Shown in pieces: positions 12,220-25,794 of a DNA stretch of 64,000 nucleotides; position 1 is the first letter of the stretch, and every line of letters begins with the position of its first letter. Source of the DNA: Glandiceps talaboti (lineage: Eukaryota; Hemichordata; Enteropneusta; Spengelidae); assembly GCF_964340395.1 (NCBI RefSeq), contig NC_135562.1:7767634-7831633 (forward strand). Direction: 5' to 3'. Made by a program: the position numbers and the translations under genes. The notes beneath the pieces were generated by a model that saw only the letters and a list, made by a program, of their open reading frames with translations, was not told the DNA's origin and searched no databases.

Positions 12220-14459
12220 ATGGCCGACTTGAAGCAGGATGTACGATCTATCGCCAAATTTTTGGGTGTAAATAGCGTCAAAGTGAATGTATCCAGTGAA
12301 ACAAAGGTAAAAATAACAAAGTAAATGATATGTTTCTGTACGCATATTCACTTAAATGGAAAATGGACTATTTACGTTTATATTCGGTTTATCCGTAACA
12401 TATTGTTCGATATCCATGTTCAATTAATTTGTATTCATTCATTATCTCTGAGCAGCCAGACGATCGCGATGTTTGATGCAGTGTCTCCTAGAAAAATATA
12501 TTTTCGCGATGTAAGGAACAAGAATCAATTTCTCTGTGTTAAAAAAATGAAGGCTTGGTACATAAACAATTGAGGGCTTGGTATATATAAATGTACTATA
12601 GCAGTTGTGTTCTACTGGCGTACTGCTACACGAGCCTACAGAGAATGTACATTGTACAGTGCATCATGCATTTGAAAGCAGTTCCCACTTTGTGGCCTAA
12701 ACCAGTATATAGCTGCAATAATTGTAGCTTTGTTTTTGTTTGCAAATACAATGCTTTTTATTCTATTTCTATTTCATGTTGTTTCTCGCCATTTTTCGTT
12801 GTATTTGTTCTCTTACGGGGTTTGCAAACCAAAACAAAATTGATTGTAGCATAGTGAGTGATAACTAATATAGCAAAACCCTTACAGTACTGCATCTAAT
12901 ACTAGTAATATCATTTATGTAGTTTTGTGATAAGCCGTTGCAATGTCATCCGTGTAGTAGTGTCATGTGTTACTTTGTTCAGACCACTATAGAAGATATA
13001 TAGTGGTCTGAGGTTAATTCAAGGCCAAGGGTAATGACATGTAAATTGAAGATATTTCAGATAACACATCAATTAATTCATCTACAATCAGAACAGTAGA
13101 TTGATGTTATCTCAAAAGTCAATATTTAGTTAATCAGTGTTGCAGCCAGCCTTTTGAAAGAGTGGGACATAATGTCCCGAGACTTTCATTTTTCTGGGTC
13201 ATCATAAATTCTTTTGGTAAAAAAGTGCCAATGGCGTTGTAGCACAACTGTATAGGTAAAAAAAATATATTTACCCACATGCCAATCCATGCTAGATATT
13301 TGCTGAATGATTATACAGTTGCCTATCCAACCCTGTTGTTATCAATGCAATATACATGATCATTTGGCTGTTGCTATAGACGTGATCATGTTGTAAACAT
13401 ATTTGTATACAATTTTAGTGTGGGTCATCTGTGACCCATCACTTCCATAATTGTGGGTCAGGTCCAAAAAATGTGTGTCAAATGACCCCAAAAAAACCTC
13501 TTGCTGCAACACTGGTTAGGTCAGGGAGAATTCTAGTATATACATGTACAATGTTTTTAATGTACATTGTATTGTGCAATGGGGAACTTGTAATCCAGAC
13601 TGAGCATGCTCAGATGCAAAGGACTATGGGATTATCTTAATACCTAATCTGGTGCTACTGACAAAATTAATCTCTCACAATTGTCAGGGTAACAATGAAT
13701 TGATTATTTGTGGTTACAAACAATGCAACATTATTGTTCACAATGCTAATTGATCAGTATTTAATATTATCACACTTCCCATGATGCAACATTCAACATG
13801 GCAGGTTTGCAAGTTCCCTATTCATGTATGATCATTCCACTGTTCTACATTTTAACAAATGTTGTTTTAATTTGATGTGATTTTTTACAGACACCGGTTC
13901 TACATACAGAAAATGGTGGCAGTATCACAGGATTGGCTTCAATCACAAAATATTTAACACAGAAGTCTGGCAAACAGAAATTACTAGGTGGTTCTTGTGA
14001 ACAGAAAGCTGTAGTTGGTCAGTGGTTAGATTATAGAGTAACACAGGTAGATAGGTGTAATAGTAGAGAAGAAGTCAAGACAGTTTTAAAGGTGAGAATT
14101 TCATCAATACATGCATATTTTTTGTATTTTTGTCAATCAGATTAAAATCTGCATGTAAGAAGAGGGATCAGTTGCTTTGTTTACCTTTATTTCCTTTGTT
14201 TATTGTTGTTTGTTTTCAATTTTGTTGTTCTAGGAGTGAGCACAACAAAGAACAATGCACAAAGGAAAGAGATATATAATTTATAAAGCAATTTGAGCTG
14301 TATTCTCGGTATTTTTGTATGTTTAATATGTAGGTGTGCAAACATTCATATCTGTATATATACACATGTATGCATGTGTACAGAGATACAGTAACAGGTA
14401 CAGATGCACATACAGACACAGACACACCTACTTACCTGCCCGCCTGCCTAAACATATGT

Positions 14460-14518
<59 letters not shown>

Positions 14519-16692
14519 TACATACATACAGACAGACAGAGACAGACATGCATGCATACATACATACATACATACATACATACATACAGACAGACAGACA
14601 GACATACATACATACATACATACATACATACATACATACATACATACATACATACATAGAGAACACACACACACATTCATTCATCCATCCATCCATCCAT
14701 CCATCCTGACTCCCTCATTAACAGACAATTCACAATTATCGCTATTAATAGCACCTTTCTTTTTTCTTGACAGGAATTGAACCATTACCTATCAGACAGA
14801 GTATATATGTCAGGATATCACTTTAGTATAGCTGACTTATTGCTGTATTATGGTTTACATTCCATTTTAGTAAGTATGGGCATGACATTATAAATTGCAA
14901 CTCTTGATATGGAGCAATTGTATTTGTATGAGATAAGTGCATGTTTTATTTAAGTAATAACACATGCCAGCATGGGCATTATCACAATTTAGTGTCTGCG
15001 TAAGGGCTGGCACTCTTCACCAAAATTCTAATGATGCCCAAGCTGTACGCGGGGGCATCATTGAACTTTAGTTGAGAATGTCAACCCATTGAATGGCAGG
15101 CAAAATATGTGACACTGCTCGTGTACATGTACCATTATTTCTATTACACCGACCACACTCGTACTGACACTTACCATGCAAACAATGTTGATAAGAAATG
15201 CATTGAATGTCAGCGATGGAAAAGTTTCTATTTTATGGTGCATTTCTAGATAACCTTTGAATGCAGGCATGTTGTTATTATGATAGATAGTGTGTGGGAA
15301 CCATGTGTGTGCATGTGTGTATGGGAACCATGTGTGTGCATGTGTGTGTATGGGAACCATGTGTGTATGTGGGAACCATGTGAGTGCATGTGTGTGTGAT
15401 TAGTTAGATGTGTAGACAGATTTGGAAAATCTTGCCCCCCCCCTCCCCCCACCCCCACCCCCCACCATTTCATGTCATTGACAAAATGCATGTAAAAATG
15501 CCTATTCACTCCAGTATACCTTTTTTTTTTATCTTCAACAGTCTGAATCAACCATGCAGGAGAAACAAAAATTTATGAATCTATCAAGGTGGTTTGATAA
15601 TGTAAGTATCGTATCAATTAAAACAGCATATTATACACTTATTGCCTTGCCTTATTCGGGCACTGGTAGACATCATTTACCAGGAGGGGTGTTATGTAGC
15701 AATTATTTCCTATGGCTGAAACATGAAAGACATGGTTACTACATAACAGTGTGAGGGGTGATATGATATCCATCAACTAGTGCCCGAATAAGGCAAGGCA
15801 ATAAGTGTTTTTATAACACATCATATTCTCAGACACATTCTGTCCAGAGTCAAAATGAATCACTAGTAGGACTGTCATGATTTTGCATTAGTGCCCTAGG
15901 TAAAATAGAAAATGAATTTTGCCTGCTGTATGCAAATTGAGGTCACTATGTGACATGATCTCAGCCAATCACTGAAGGCTGTATGAGAATGGCGTGTTTT
16001 AATAGTTATTATGTTTATTATCATGAGTGGTACTGTTTAGCCCCCCAATCCCAACCCCCACCCCCACCCCAACCCTGACTATGTCACCTTGCTCTCACGA
16101 TTTCAAAATATGAACAGATATCCTTCCTGATAATATTATCAAAGCAAATATTCAGTAAACACCCTCTCCTCATCCTATCTCAGAAAATATTTTCCTGGCA
16201 ATACTGGTGTATGCATTGATAGAATCTACAGTGAAGCATGTTAATTTATTGTCTGAAATAACTTTATAACAGTGCTTTCACCATGTACATATTGGTGGGT
16301 AGTGAAGAAGTGATAGTGCCCTCACAAGGTGAAAGTCATGTACAACAGGGATCGAATGTTGTTACAACACCCTAACAAGCTGAAGTTTATATCATATATA
16401 GCGCCCCCACAAGGTGAAGTTCATACTCTATAATAAAACGTCACAGCACCCTCACAAGGGGAACTTCATGTAGTTGACAGAATTTTTACAGCGCCCTCAC
16501 AAGTTAAAGTTCTTTACAGCTCACTCATATTGGGTGATATATGAATAATTGTCGTCATGGTAGTCATGCTTCTAATTAAAATCAGTTTATTTTCTTTCAC
16601 AGGTTCAAAGGTATCCAGATATCCAACAACATTTGCCATTGTTGATATTTCCCAAGAATACATTATATACAGCTACCAGTGGTATTTATTAG
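12220..16692 (+). CDS. EEF1E1: EEF1E1 / AIMP3 (p18), multi-tRNA-synthetase complex subunit, 5 exons
   Basis: Exons: 12220-12306, 13891-14091, 14774-14869, 15542-15601, 16603-16692. Total 534 nt, 177 residues (human 174). All introns are GT-AG and fall between codons (phase 0). The start is TTTCATCATGGCC, giving MADLKQDVRSIAKFLG. A thioredoxin/GST-N-like half contains VLHTENGGSITGLASITKYL. The GST-C-like half contains the family signatures EQKAVVGQWLDYRVTQVD, SDRVYMSGYHFSIADLLLYY and FMNLSRWFDNVQRYPDIQQH, ending PKNTLYTATSGIY. In animals this protein is a scaffold subunit of the aminoacyl-tRNA synthetase complex and has a nuclear DNA-damage role via ATM/ATR. It lies 1.6 kb downstream of DNAAF11 on the same strand, with no obvious functional link. 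Confidence 0.95.
13578..13826 (-). mobile_element. Interspersed element, copy 2 (EEF1E1 intron 1)
   Basis: Reverse-complement counterpart of 7675-7922. The two copies keep colinear blocks over almost 250 bp, with scattered substitutions and small indels. It sits about 65 bp upstream of exon 2. Confidence 0.8.
14459..14706. repeat. (CA)n / (CATA)n / (CAGA)n / (CCAT)n compound microsatellite
   Basis: This 250-bp compound simple repeat fills intron 2 of EEF1E1 just ahead of exon 3 (acceptor AG at 14772-14773). The open frames over it on both strands are artefacts. Confidence 0.95.
15433..15468 (-). other. C-rich tract (G-quadruplex pattern on minus strand), EEF1E1 intron 3
   Basis: Runs of five or more C separated by T or A stand about 75-110 bases before the exon 4 acceptor. 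The minus strand fits a G-quadruplex pattern. A similar C-rich tract lies in intron 4 at about 16040-16076. Confidence 0.5.
15636..15807. mobile_element. 172-bp foldback MITE with 29-bp terminal inverted repeats
   Basis: CACTTATTGCCTTGCCTTAT at 15636 continues as a 29-bp arm to 15664. It is matched exactly by its reverse complement at 15779-15807, which ends GGCAAGGCAATAAGTG. The arms enclose about 115 bp with no ORF. Flanking 8-mers (ATATTATA / TTTTTATA) agree at 6 of 8 positions, compatible with a degraded 8-bp target duplication and CA...TG-type ends as in hAT elements. The family assignment is inference. The element lies in EEF1E1 intron 4. Confidence 0.85.
16313..16545. repeat. Degenerate tandem repeat with CCCTCACAAGGTGAAGTTCAT core
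   Basis: Five or six imperfect units of about 35-50 bp in EEF1E1 intron 4 each carry a variant of AGCGCCCTCACAAGGTGAAG (near 16316, 16366, 16400, 16446, 16492 and 16528). The block ends about 60 bp before the last exon. Confidence 0.7.
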
Positions 16693-17028
16693 CATTCTAG
16701 TGTATTCAGAGCACTGAGTGATACGTGTATTCTTCAAGTACCATTTTCATAGCACTAAGTAGTAGCACATTCGTCAAGTACATACCGTAGTGTATTCGTC
16801 CAGTACATAGGGTATTTGTGAAGTACAGTGTATTCGTCAATTACAGTTGTCAGCACTTAGCAAACATATATGTAGCACATTGTAACAGGAGAAAGCTAAG
16901 CTAGAGACTAAATGAATTTATAGCTTCAATAGTTAATTATACACATTTTCAATAAACATAATCCAAATTTATACCATAATATGCATACATGTAAGTAATG
17001 TTTCATCCTCACCATGTTTTGTGAAAAT
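16693..17028 (+). other. EEF1E1 3' UTR, with short GTATTCGTCAAGTACA repeats
   Basis: Between the stop codon and the NLR-cluster duplication boundary near 17029, several imperfect TATTCGTCAAGTACA-like units occur at 16715-16850. An AATAAA at 16951-16956 is a candidate poly(A) signal. No further gene is visible. Confidence 0.5.
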
Positions 17029-19506
17029 GTTTGAGGGCGTCCTTACAGCATAGATATAGAAGTAGATATAATACACTTATTATTGTGCCCTGATAGTCCT
17101 TGCAAGCAGACAAACAGTTTCACGAAGTGTGACAGCCAGAGCAAGTAATCTACCACTCATCACCGGTCTGCACCCAGTGTTCAGTTATCAGAATTTACAA
17201 AGTACCAACTTCATATGTCAACCTAACAAATACTTCAATGAAGAATAACCGAGTGAAATAATAAATACATTTTGAATTTGAATTTTTGTATAACATTGTT
17301 GTACTGAATCATTCTTGTCAATTATTTTGTCATTTTTTTGTCAACTTTTATTTTTCTAAAGACTGCCTAGATTTATATAGTGGAGTACTAAACACAGCTG
17401 ACTTATAGTGTTAAAAGTGAACTCACTGTAACTGGAGAGTATTCACTGAAAATTGTTAAAAATACCAATAGATGTTAGAGATCTCTCCATTCTCTATGAT
17501 TATACTTGGTTCAGAAATATCAACCTCTCAATTTAATGTGGTATTTTAAATTATAAGGGAAGAAAAGTTAGTATACAAATCTGGTACTGTTGTGATATAA
17601 AAGACTTGATGTTATTGTAACATGTCCCCCACAAATGTCAGTGTCTTCCCAAAAGTAGAATTGTCTAATGTTGATTAAAAGTCGGTGAAGAAAGTGAATC
17701 TTTTGTACTGTTGTCTGAATATATATTCTGTCTGCATGTACATAGTTATGTAAACAATCTTACTGGAATACACTAGTCATGAATCTATCTGTAGATGCAA
17801 GAAGACTATAGAATCAATGTTAGCTGGAAGTGAAATAGTACAGTTTACTGTGTTTCCAGCTAACAGTGTTTCTTGAACATCATACGTTGAAATTGTAGAC
17901 ACAAGCTCTGATTAAAATTGACCATCTGGCAAGGGGAGTCCCCATGTGTTTACCAGACTCACCACTGGGGGCGCTGTCCATATGTCCTTGCCAGCACAAC
18001 CTTTTCAATACAAGTTATTGGCAGTAGGCCCTGTGAACTGGCTTGATAACTAAGGCTATCAACAAGGTCTAGGGCAGTAGCCACCTGATAAGTTATAAGG
18101 AATGCTGATATGAGGGTTTCTGGAATTTAAGTGAATATAAACACCGAGTTGTCCAACTAATCTGAATAAAGATGTATAATCATATACCTGGCATTGTTTA
18201 GAAGTATGTTGAGTTTGTTACAACTACAGTGATTCTATCAACCAATGACAGATAATCTCGTTAGATCATAATCTCTGTTCACTGTGTAGTCGGTAAGGAG
18301 GCGGGGGGGGGGGGGGGGGGGTGGTGGTGGATAATTTGCATCAATGAATATATAGGTCAGTGAATATCTTAGTATCAGCTGATTTACATAACTGATGATT
18401 AATTGTTAATTATTATATTACTATTTTAATTGTTTTTAGACCATCTCAAATGACATCTCACCAACACATGTACACACATCAACATTTATACAAATTCAAT
18501 AAACTCAAAACTATAAAAATTTCACTCTTTTCTCAGTATTTTTATTTACCATTCATTCAGTGTGGTTCCAATAATTATCAATGCAAGTATTGGTACAATG
18601 TATGTAAGTATTGGATGTATGAAAATATAACTCAATCCTATTGGAAAACTAGATATTGCATTTAAAAAATGTGTATAAAATAAGAAATACATCTATTACA
18701 TCAAAATGTAGTATATATAAGAAACATTGTAAAATCTTGAATTACAATGCCTGTACAAAGTCTTTAACAATGACACTCTGTCAAAATAATCTTAAAAACT
18801 ACAGAAATTGGGCTCAGGTAAACTTGGGAGTTCTCTGTATAATTATTAAGTATATATAGGTCATATTTCTGAAATATTTGATAAAATGTACAAAAATAAA
18901 CTAAAATCTGATTTACAGTTTATTTACAATATTTACAGTAATGGCAGTGAATCTAACAAGGTTCCATACATGTAAACATAAAGAACGTTCACTTGTCAAA
19001 TTCTGAAAATATTCATACAAAATATTCCAGTGGTTCTTAGCTTTTAAGAACATGTTTACACGACTTTCAAACACTATTGTGAATACATTGCATATACTGT
19101 GGTTCACAAAGTTTAAATATTTGCTCTTTGTTTTCCATTTATACTGTCAATGTTATCTCTACAATTGATAACTGAAGAGTTTGATAAAAAGACTGCAATA
19201 TTTCCTTTACTCTCATTTTTTGTATTGTCTGCTTAGAATCTATAACATTCACACACAAACCAAACTTCTCTCTTACCTATTTAAAGAGATAAAGATTACA
19301 ACTCTCTATTTTCTTGGTTATATTTTCATCTGGAAATATATTAAATTATTCTATAAAAAGGTAGTAGAATACTTTAATATTCTACAATTCTGTCATGTAA
19401 ACTAGTTGTACAGTAGGTTTTCTTGTACAATCGAAATAACTAAATCAAAGATTTCAAGTTGTGAATTGACATGTGATGTATAACATTGTATAATCACTAT
19501 GTTTGG
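17029..19506 (-). repeat. Duplicated 3' flank of NLR gene A (segmental duplication copy 1)
   Basis: From TTTGAGGGCGTCCTTACAGC at about 17027, this block aligns nearly base for base with 27463-30139 downstream of NLR gene B. It is therefore part of the tandem duplication unit that carries the NLR genes. Indels of odd length inside potential reading frames argue that it is 3' UTR or flank rather than coding. A 19-G run (18303-18321) and an AATAAA on the minus strand (18919-18924) lie here. No independent gene is seen. Confidence 0.85.
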
Positions 19507-22500
19507 TTAATCAACACTATGTTGAACTTTGTGTTGATATCCAATGTTGTTGTAAAAGCTGTTGTTGTAGAAATTAAGGAATGGGGTCACACTGTATTCA
19601 TAGGACCAATTTGTTGGTATTTGTTGACTAGCAATGATGTTCTGAATCTCAGTAACTTTGTCATCCATGATGTCATCACTTCGAGCACAGAATGTGATTG
19701 ATTTCAGTGTACACTGATTTGTCTCTATTGATCTGATAACAGATGGAAAGAGACATTGAACTGCGCCAAGTATGTAATGATGTACATGTGAATGATTATA
19801 TCTATAATAGTGCTGTGTACGAAGTGTGAAATCCTTGACAGTTCTATTCTGTTCTAGAGCTTCTTTGATAGGATCCCACATCTCACTCCTATACTCTAGG
19901 AATCCAACATTGAGAGACTTCACACATCTGTTATGTTTTAAAAAGTTACATACATTATGAACAGCTGTACTTTGCAAGTATCCAATCCCAATCTCAGTCA
20001 ATGTGGTGTTAGCAGCTAACACATCCAATACTTTATTGACATTTTGAAATTTTTCATTACAGTGTAGAGTAAAGGATTTCAAACTTTCACTTGGACATTT
20101 CAATGCTTCAATAAGGTTTATAACAAAATCCATGTCCGATTGTGTCCCATATCTTAATCCCAATTCAAGTGTATTAGTTGTTTGACATTGCTGAATGAAT
20201 TCACAGTGTCTATGCTGTACATCATCTAATAATGCTACACCTGGATATACTAGTTTTACTTTATTAGGCCCATTCTGTATCAAATCTTCAGTAATAAAGT
20301 CTGTCAATACACATGTATGAACATTGTATGCATCTACAAAATGTGTGAAACATTGTAATGTCTTATTTTGACAACACGCTTTCACTAGGCTGTGTATACT
20401 ATTCTTTAATGCTATTTTATCAGTGTCACCTATCTCCTTACAGAACAAACAGAGTGTAAACTTAGTCAGGGCAGAATGTACTATCATTGTTGTCAGACTT
20501 TTGATAACATTCAGTATTTCACCTGGTGGAGTGTATATCTCTACTGAAGAGATAGATATATTCCCTTCTTTCAATTCATCTGATAATAATGATAGCAGTG
20601 GTTGCCTGGCAGTTTGTAAAACTAGTGTATCTATAACACTGGCAGTGGGTACTTTGCTCTTATAATCCCTTTGAAGTTTTAACAGATTGATAATGCAATC
20701 AAAACTACACAAATTAGTTTTTACTCTGACTAACGGGTAAAATACTGGTACAATTTCATCCGAGTACCAATGAACTTCTTTTGTACCCTCTTTTCCATAA
20801 ACCAACGTTGTTGGCATTGATGGAGGACTGATACATGATAGACAGTCTTTACCCCACCGAGATTCATTCAAACAAACTAAGCAGATACCCCATAGAATTG
20901 ACAATAATGCATCTTTCTCCTTGTCAAAACTTGAGTTGAAATGACTGTAACTTTGTATTCTATGACTTAATTCCTGAAAGAATCCCTGAGCTTCGTTCTT
21001 TTCCATTACACCACTAAGGAATTTCAGCACTGATAAGTGATCCTTAGGTTTACTAAGAAGGCCATCAAGAAATTCAACGTTGCCAGACTTTGCCTCAGAT
21101 GCAAGCTGCATAGCTGAGAAAAACTCAAGCCAGGTCTTATGGCAGAAGAAGTAAAGTTCTTGAACTTTTGTTCTGGAGGGTCCGTTATTTCTAGCTAGTA
21201 AGCCTAAATCCAAAGATACATCTGATGAAATGTCTGAAGTAGTAAAAACAGATTCACCTTTCAGGTACAACTTGCAAGCATCAGCGGCTAATTTATCTCT
21301 TGCATCAATAACTACCTGGGGTAACTTACCCGCATGTAATTGATAATTATTCTTTGCACAATACCTTTTTAGAATACAATCTTGTATTTCAGAGTAAAGA
21401 CTTGTTATTGTTGTAGGAAACTGGGCATTCTCTCCACCCTGACCATCTTCCCAAAGAATACACAGAAATGATATATGCAGGGGGTTAGTTAGGAGATCCT
21501 TTGTAAAAACATTCTTATTAACTTTCCTTTGCCTCTTGATTTCCTTCAGAAGATTTTCATCTTTGTTATACTCACACCCCTGAAAATATTTGGTTATGTA
21601 TTCCTTCATTCGTTCTTCTGAGAATCCCTTCACAGACAAATGTAAATCACAGTCACCGAGGTATGTATCACGTTTGTGAGGTCTAGTTGTAATAACAACT
21701 GTACACCAAGGAAGACTGTGTCCTGAAATTAGATTTGGTATAGTTGTACCCTGCAGTGTAGTTTCATGGATCTCGTCAAGACCATCAAGAAGAAACAAAA
21801 CTGACTTCTTGTTGATTGAAATCAATTCTTGAAGACTCTCTTTTGATAGCTTTATTTCTGCTGGAATGAGTTGATTAAGTACTTCATCTATAATATTATC
21901 TTTGGTGACATATCTCATTTCTAAATAGAAAACAAGTTTGTATTTATCAAGTTTACCTTGAGCCCAATCATATGCTATCTTTCCACATAAAGTGGATTTA
22001 CCTATAGCTGGTGCACCTTCTATACTGATGCGAGTTGTACTTGCTGACTCGCCATGTAATGTTTTAAAAAATGCACTAGTTTCATTAATCACTTGTCCCT
22101 TTTCAAACTTGCCTCTTTTAACCTCTTTCACTTCTAACTGCGTGTAAACGTCTTCAAGGTTCAGGTTGCACCTTTCATTCCATGGAATTGGTTTATGATT
22201 TCTGAAATGTTTTCTGTAGGTTTGTTTCAGCAGTGCAATCAACTCACTTCCCATGCCTGATTGGTTATCTGTAAGACACACATTGAAGATTTGGTTTAGA
22301 ATGATGCGTTTATTACATTTTTACTACACATACTTACTATTATCTACATTTATGGAGAACTTATTTGAATATATATATCTGATATGGCGTCACTCTCACC
22401 ACGTTTGACATATTAAAAATAAACAAACGCACGCATACATACACAAAACAGAGTTGATTCCTCTACCCAATGTACACCTTGTCCTCCACTGATACACACA

Positions 22501-24132
22501 TTCCGAAATGGAAAATTGTAACTGTTCTACATTCCTCGTACCAGAAGAACATATGTATATATTTATGAATATGCAAATCTACATGTTATTTACATGGTAA
22601 GGGTGGTGATCAGTATTTGTGCTTGGCAATCTACATGCCAAATATTTAAGCGGTTAATGATGGAGTAGAAAAAAACCTGACCGGGCAATGTACAATGAAA
22701 GGTATGTTATTGTAAGGTTTGATGATTGTTAATCAATGTATCTATATTTATTGTATCCGACTATCAAGGAATCATGCTTACTAGTGTTGTTTACAATGAT
22801 TCTACTCGAAACAGTACACATGCATGGTATGCGTCTAAAAATGTATGTATGAACCCCACTCATATTCTCAGACTGTCATAATATTAGCCAAATGTCCAAA
22901 TTATTATATTTATGTATACATGTGGTATGTGTCTTGGGTAATTAAATTGATATTACCACAACCAATCACACGAGTTAAACAGAATAACTTACCAACATTG
23001 GAATGTGTTGTCAAGTACCTCTGTACCAGATCTTGTCGTTGCACTTTACACAACAACTTCTCTAGCTCTGAAGTATTGGATTCAGAGATGATGGCCATTT
23101 CATACAGTTTAACGAATAACTCTCCAGGAACCTTCATTTTAGCCATATCACCCGTTGGTAGGAAATTCAGACACATTATTTTCAATTCTACAAAAGTGTC
23201 TGTAGACAGAAACAAAGTACATTTATCTTTCTAAAATTGAAATTAAGCTTCACAGTCGGTAGCTATGCTGTTAAATATAAAATGTACAGTCAAAAGAGTG
23301 AGATCAACAGATTTCACCAATACTGTTCATGACGTTTTGGTAAATTTGCAAGAGCTTTTAATTCCGTCAACAAATGGAGTGGGGTAACATGGCTTGAAAT
23401 GTATCATATGTTATGTGTACTTTGAAGATTTCTCTATATTTCCCAGAGGAATGATACATAACTTGAAACAATATGTACCATATGTCCAGGTTTCAATGAT
23501 GGTGTACAAGTAAAAATTATGTGTATTACAAGTATCGCCCTTTTTTGGCCTAAAATTGATTGTCTGACTTAAAGGGGCACAAACTGTCAGTTAACACGTT
23601 TGGGCGTAGTTTGTACTGCATATTTAAAAGGTAATAACAGTATTGCACCTAAACCACCACTTGAAAATGACTGAACTCAAACCTGCTATTATTAAAGAAA
23701 TAAATCATAAACGATCTGATGACGTAATTTATGATATGAGGTCATTTATGATACGTATAAACAAATGTTCAAGACATTCATACTATATGCAATCAACTGT
23801 TCTAACAATGTCAGAAGACAATCGTGATGTTATAGAAGACATACATCGACATTAACATGATACTGGAATGTAGTAACTGAGTTTTATTATGTTTCACTAC
23901 ACTTGAGTTAAAAGCTTAATAGCAGTTTGTGCCATGTTAATATCCACTTTGTGAAAATGGATTCTCTAAATAATACATTACATGCACTTCAGAGGTCAGA
24001 AATTCAAGGATACACACCTGCTGAAAGTTCTCTTGATAAATTAACAAGTAATTCCATGAATGGATCGAGCAGCAATCTCTTTTCCTTAGGTTCATCCTGA
24101 TTACTTTCGGGATTATGCCATTGAGATGCCAT
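19507..24132 (-). CDS. NLR gene A: DED-NACHT-LRR-like innate immune receptor, 3 exons
   Basis: Minus-strand exons: 24132-24018, 23199-22993, 22268-19507; 3084 nt, 1027 residues, GT-AG junctions. The start MASQWHN is at 24132. Residues about 22-101 form a death-effector domain: DPFMELLVNLSRELS helix, CLNFLPTGDMAKMKVPGELF, and the QRQDL (RxDL) motif at 92-96. A pre-NACHT region follows (PIPWNERCNLNLEDVYTQLE). The NACHT has Walker A GAPAIGKST (192-200), Walker B VLFLLDGLDE (264-273) and sensor VVITTRP (298-304). The helical region includes FFCHKTWLEFFSA. The C-terminus has degenerate LRR-like units (SLKSFTLHCN, TLTEIGIGYL, VKSLNVGFL). Such receptors are predicted cytosolic sensors that signal through DED partners (FADD/caspase-8 type). 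No membrane segment is seen. Ligand and true orthology are unknown. It is paralogous to gene B. Confidence 0.92.
22269..22992 (-). other. Intron 2 of NLR gene A (724 bp)
   Basis: This short intron separates the DED exon from the NACHT exon. Parts align with the exon-3-proximal end of intron 2 of gene B (the 'CACTCTCACC' and 'CTGATACACA...ATTC' blocks). It contains none of the 48-bp satellite seen in gene B, so the satellite arose or was inserted after the duplication. Confidence 0.7.
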
Positions 24133-25794
24133 GGTGTGACAAATATAGGACCACTTTATAACACAAATCAAACAAACTAAAACTGAAATCAAATGAAAAA
24201 GTAGAGTCATAAACCAACATTGATTATGTTGTGTGATATATTTGTATATGGAAATGACAGTTCCCTTAATTGTAATGTTTATTTGTTTGCTATCTGACAA
24301 ACGTACCCAAAGGGTACAGGTACAATATCACCACATAATATCATATTTGGGCAAACGTTATCATAACCTTTAGCACAGTACGCCAATAAATGTACCCACA
24401 AGCACATACAGCAAATTTATGGATTCAGTCAATGATTAATTTCATAGACTGAAGGATATGATATCAATCTCTATAAATATTTACTCGCTGTTAATTTAGG
24501 TTATGTAGGATGACATATCGCCTTGGTAGCTTGTACTGCAATAAGTTTAATTTCATACAGCATGGGAACTTATGTGTATCCACATATAAATCCATTTTGA
24601 TCAAATTAACATCAAGATGAAAGATTATTGACAATTCGTCTTATTTAGTTAATATTAAAACTCAAGACAATACAACATACAAAATGAACACTGAAAACAA
24701 CTTCCACATTGAAAATAAATTAATTACAGCTGTGACTACCTGGTCTACATACAAAGCTCAATTGTAAATTAACTGATTATTTACTAAAAATTATAAAATG
24801 ATCAACTACAGTACATTGCACGTTACTGTTTACTGACTCTGTGTAATAAACCAATCAGAAACCAATAAGAATTTACACATGCTATACATTAATGTAACAA
24901 GGTTCAATGCAGTTTTGTGTTACATTCTGTCTAAAAGAAATGAACTAATATACCACCAAGCAGACATCATATGCAGACATCAAAACACTGGCGATTATTT
25001 TTTTGCATCTAGTTGCAGTATGTTTAAATGGCTTATTTTATTCAGACTAAATATTGCTAGAAATTGCGATCTTGTAATCTTACAGTGTACAATATGCAGT
25101 TTGTTTGTGGCTTCTGCAAGGTTACCAAAATCAGTGAACAGTAACTGAAAAGCGCTGTAATTGAATGGAGTGTCACTTAGTATACTGTCCTTATTTTACA
25201 GTTAGACTATTATAAAGTATATGTATGTAGATTAACGAGATAAAAAACGCGATGCTGCGGGCATACATTGAAAGTAAGTAGATTACACACGTTTTGGTTG
25301 TTGGGATAGCTGAAATACTAAGTAAAGAATTTTGTTGAATGTCAATATTTATTTCTGTGGTTGGTCTCTATATATACCAGAAGTCTGTGAAAGTTTTTTT
25401 TAAATCAGCCATTATGGTCACGATTTAATCACGTGAGGTTCTAAGTATGATTGACATTGGTGGCCTATTGTGAAAATGGCGGACATGTAGGCTTGCAGGT
25501 AGACCTGTGAACTGTTTTCTTTCGTGTTTTTTTTTTTTTTTTTAAATGAAAGTGTCAATGTTTCTTTTCCAATGCCAGTATAATCGTCCTCATCGTGTGT
25601 TTTTCAGGTCTGTACCACTGATCACAATTGATAAAACTGTCTTGACATCATATGAAATATTGTTAGTGTAAAACATAGTACTACATTTGTCGTCAACGAA
25701 GCATGGCAAACAAAAAAATCACGCCTAACCATTTCAGTTGTGTAATACCAGAATTTCGCCTCGATGTCAAGTAATGAATGTATCCAGAACTTAT

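Noticed and set aside
14334-14780. 148-codon His/Thr/Tyr frame and overlapping frames
   Set aside because: Produced by the CA/CATA microsatellite in EEF1E1 intron 2.
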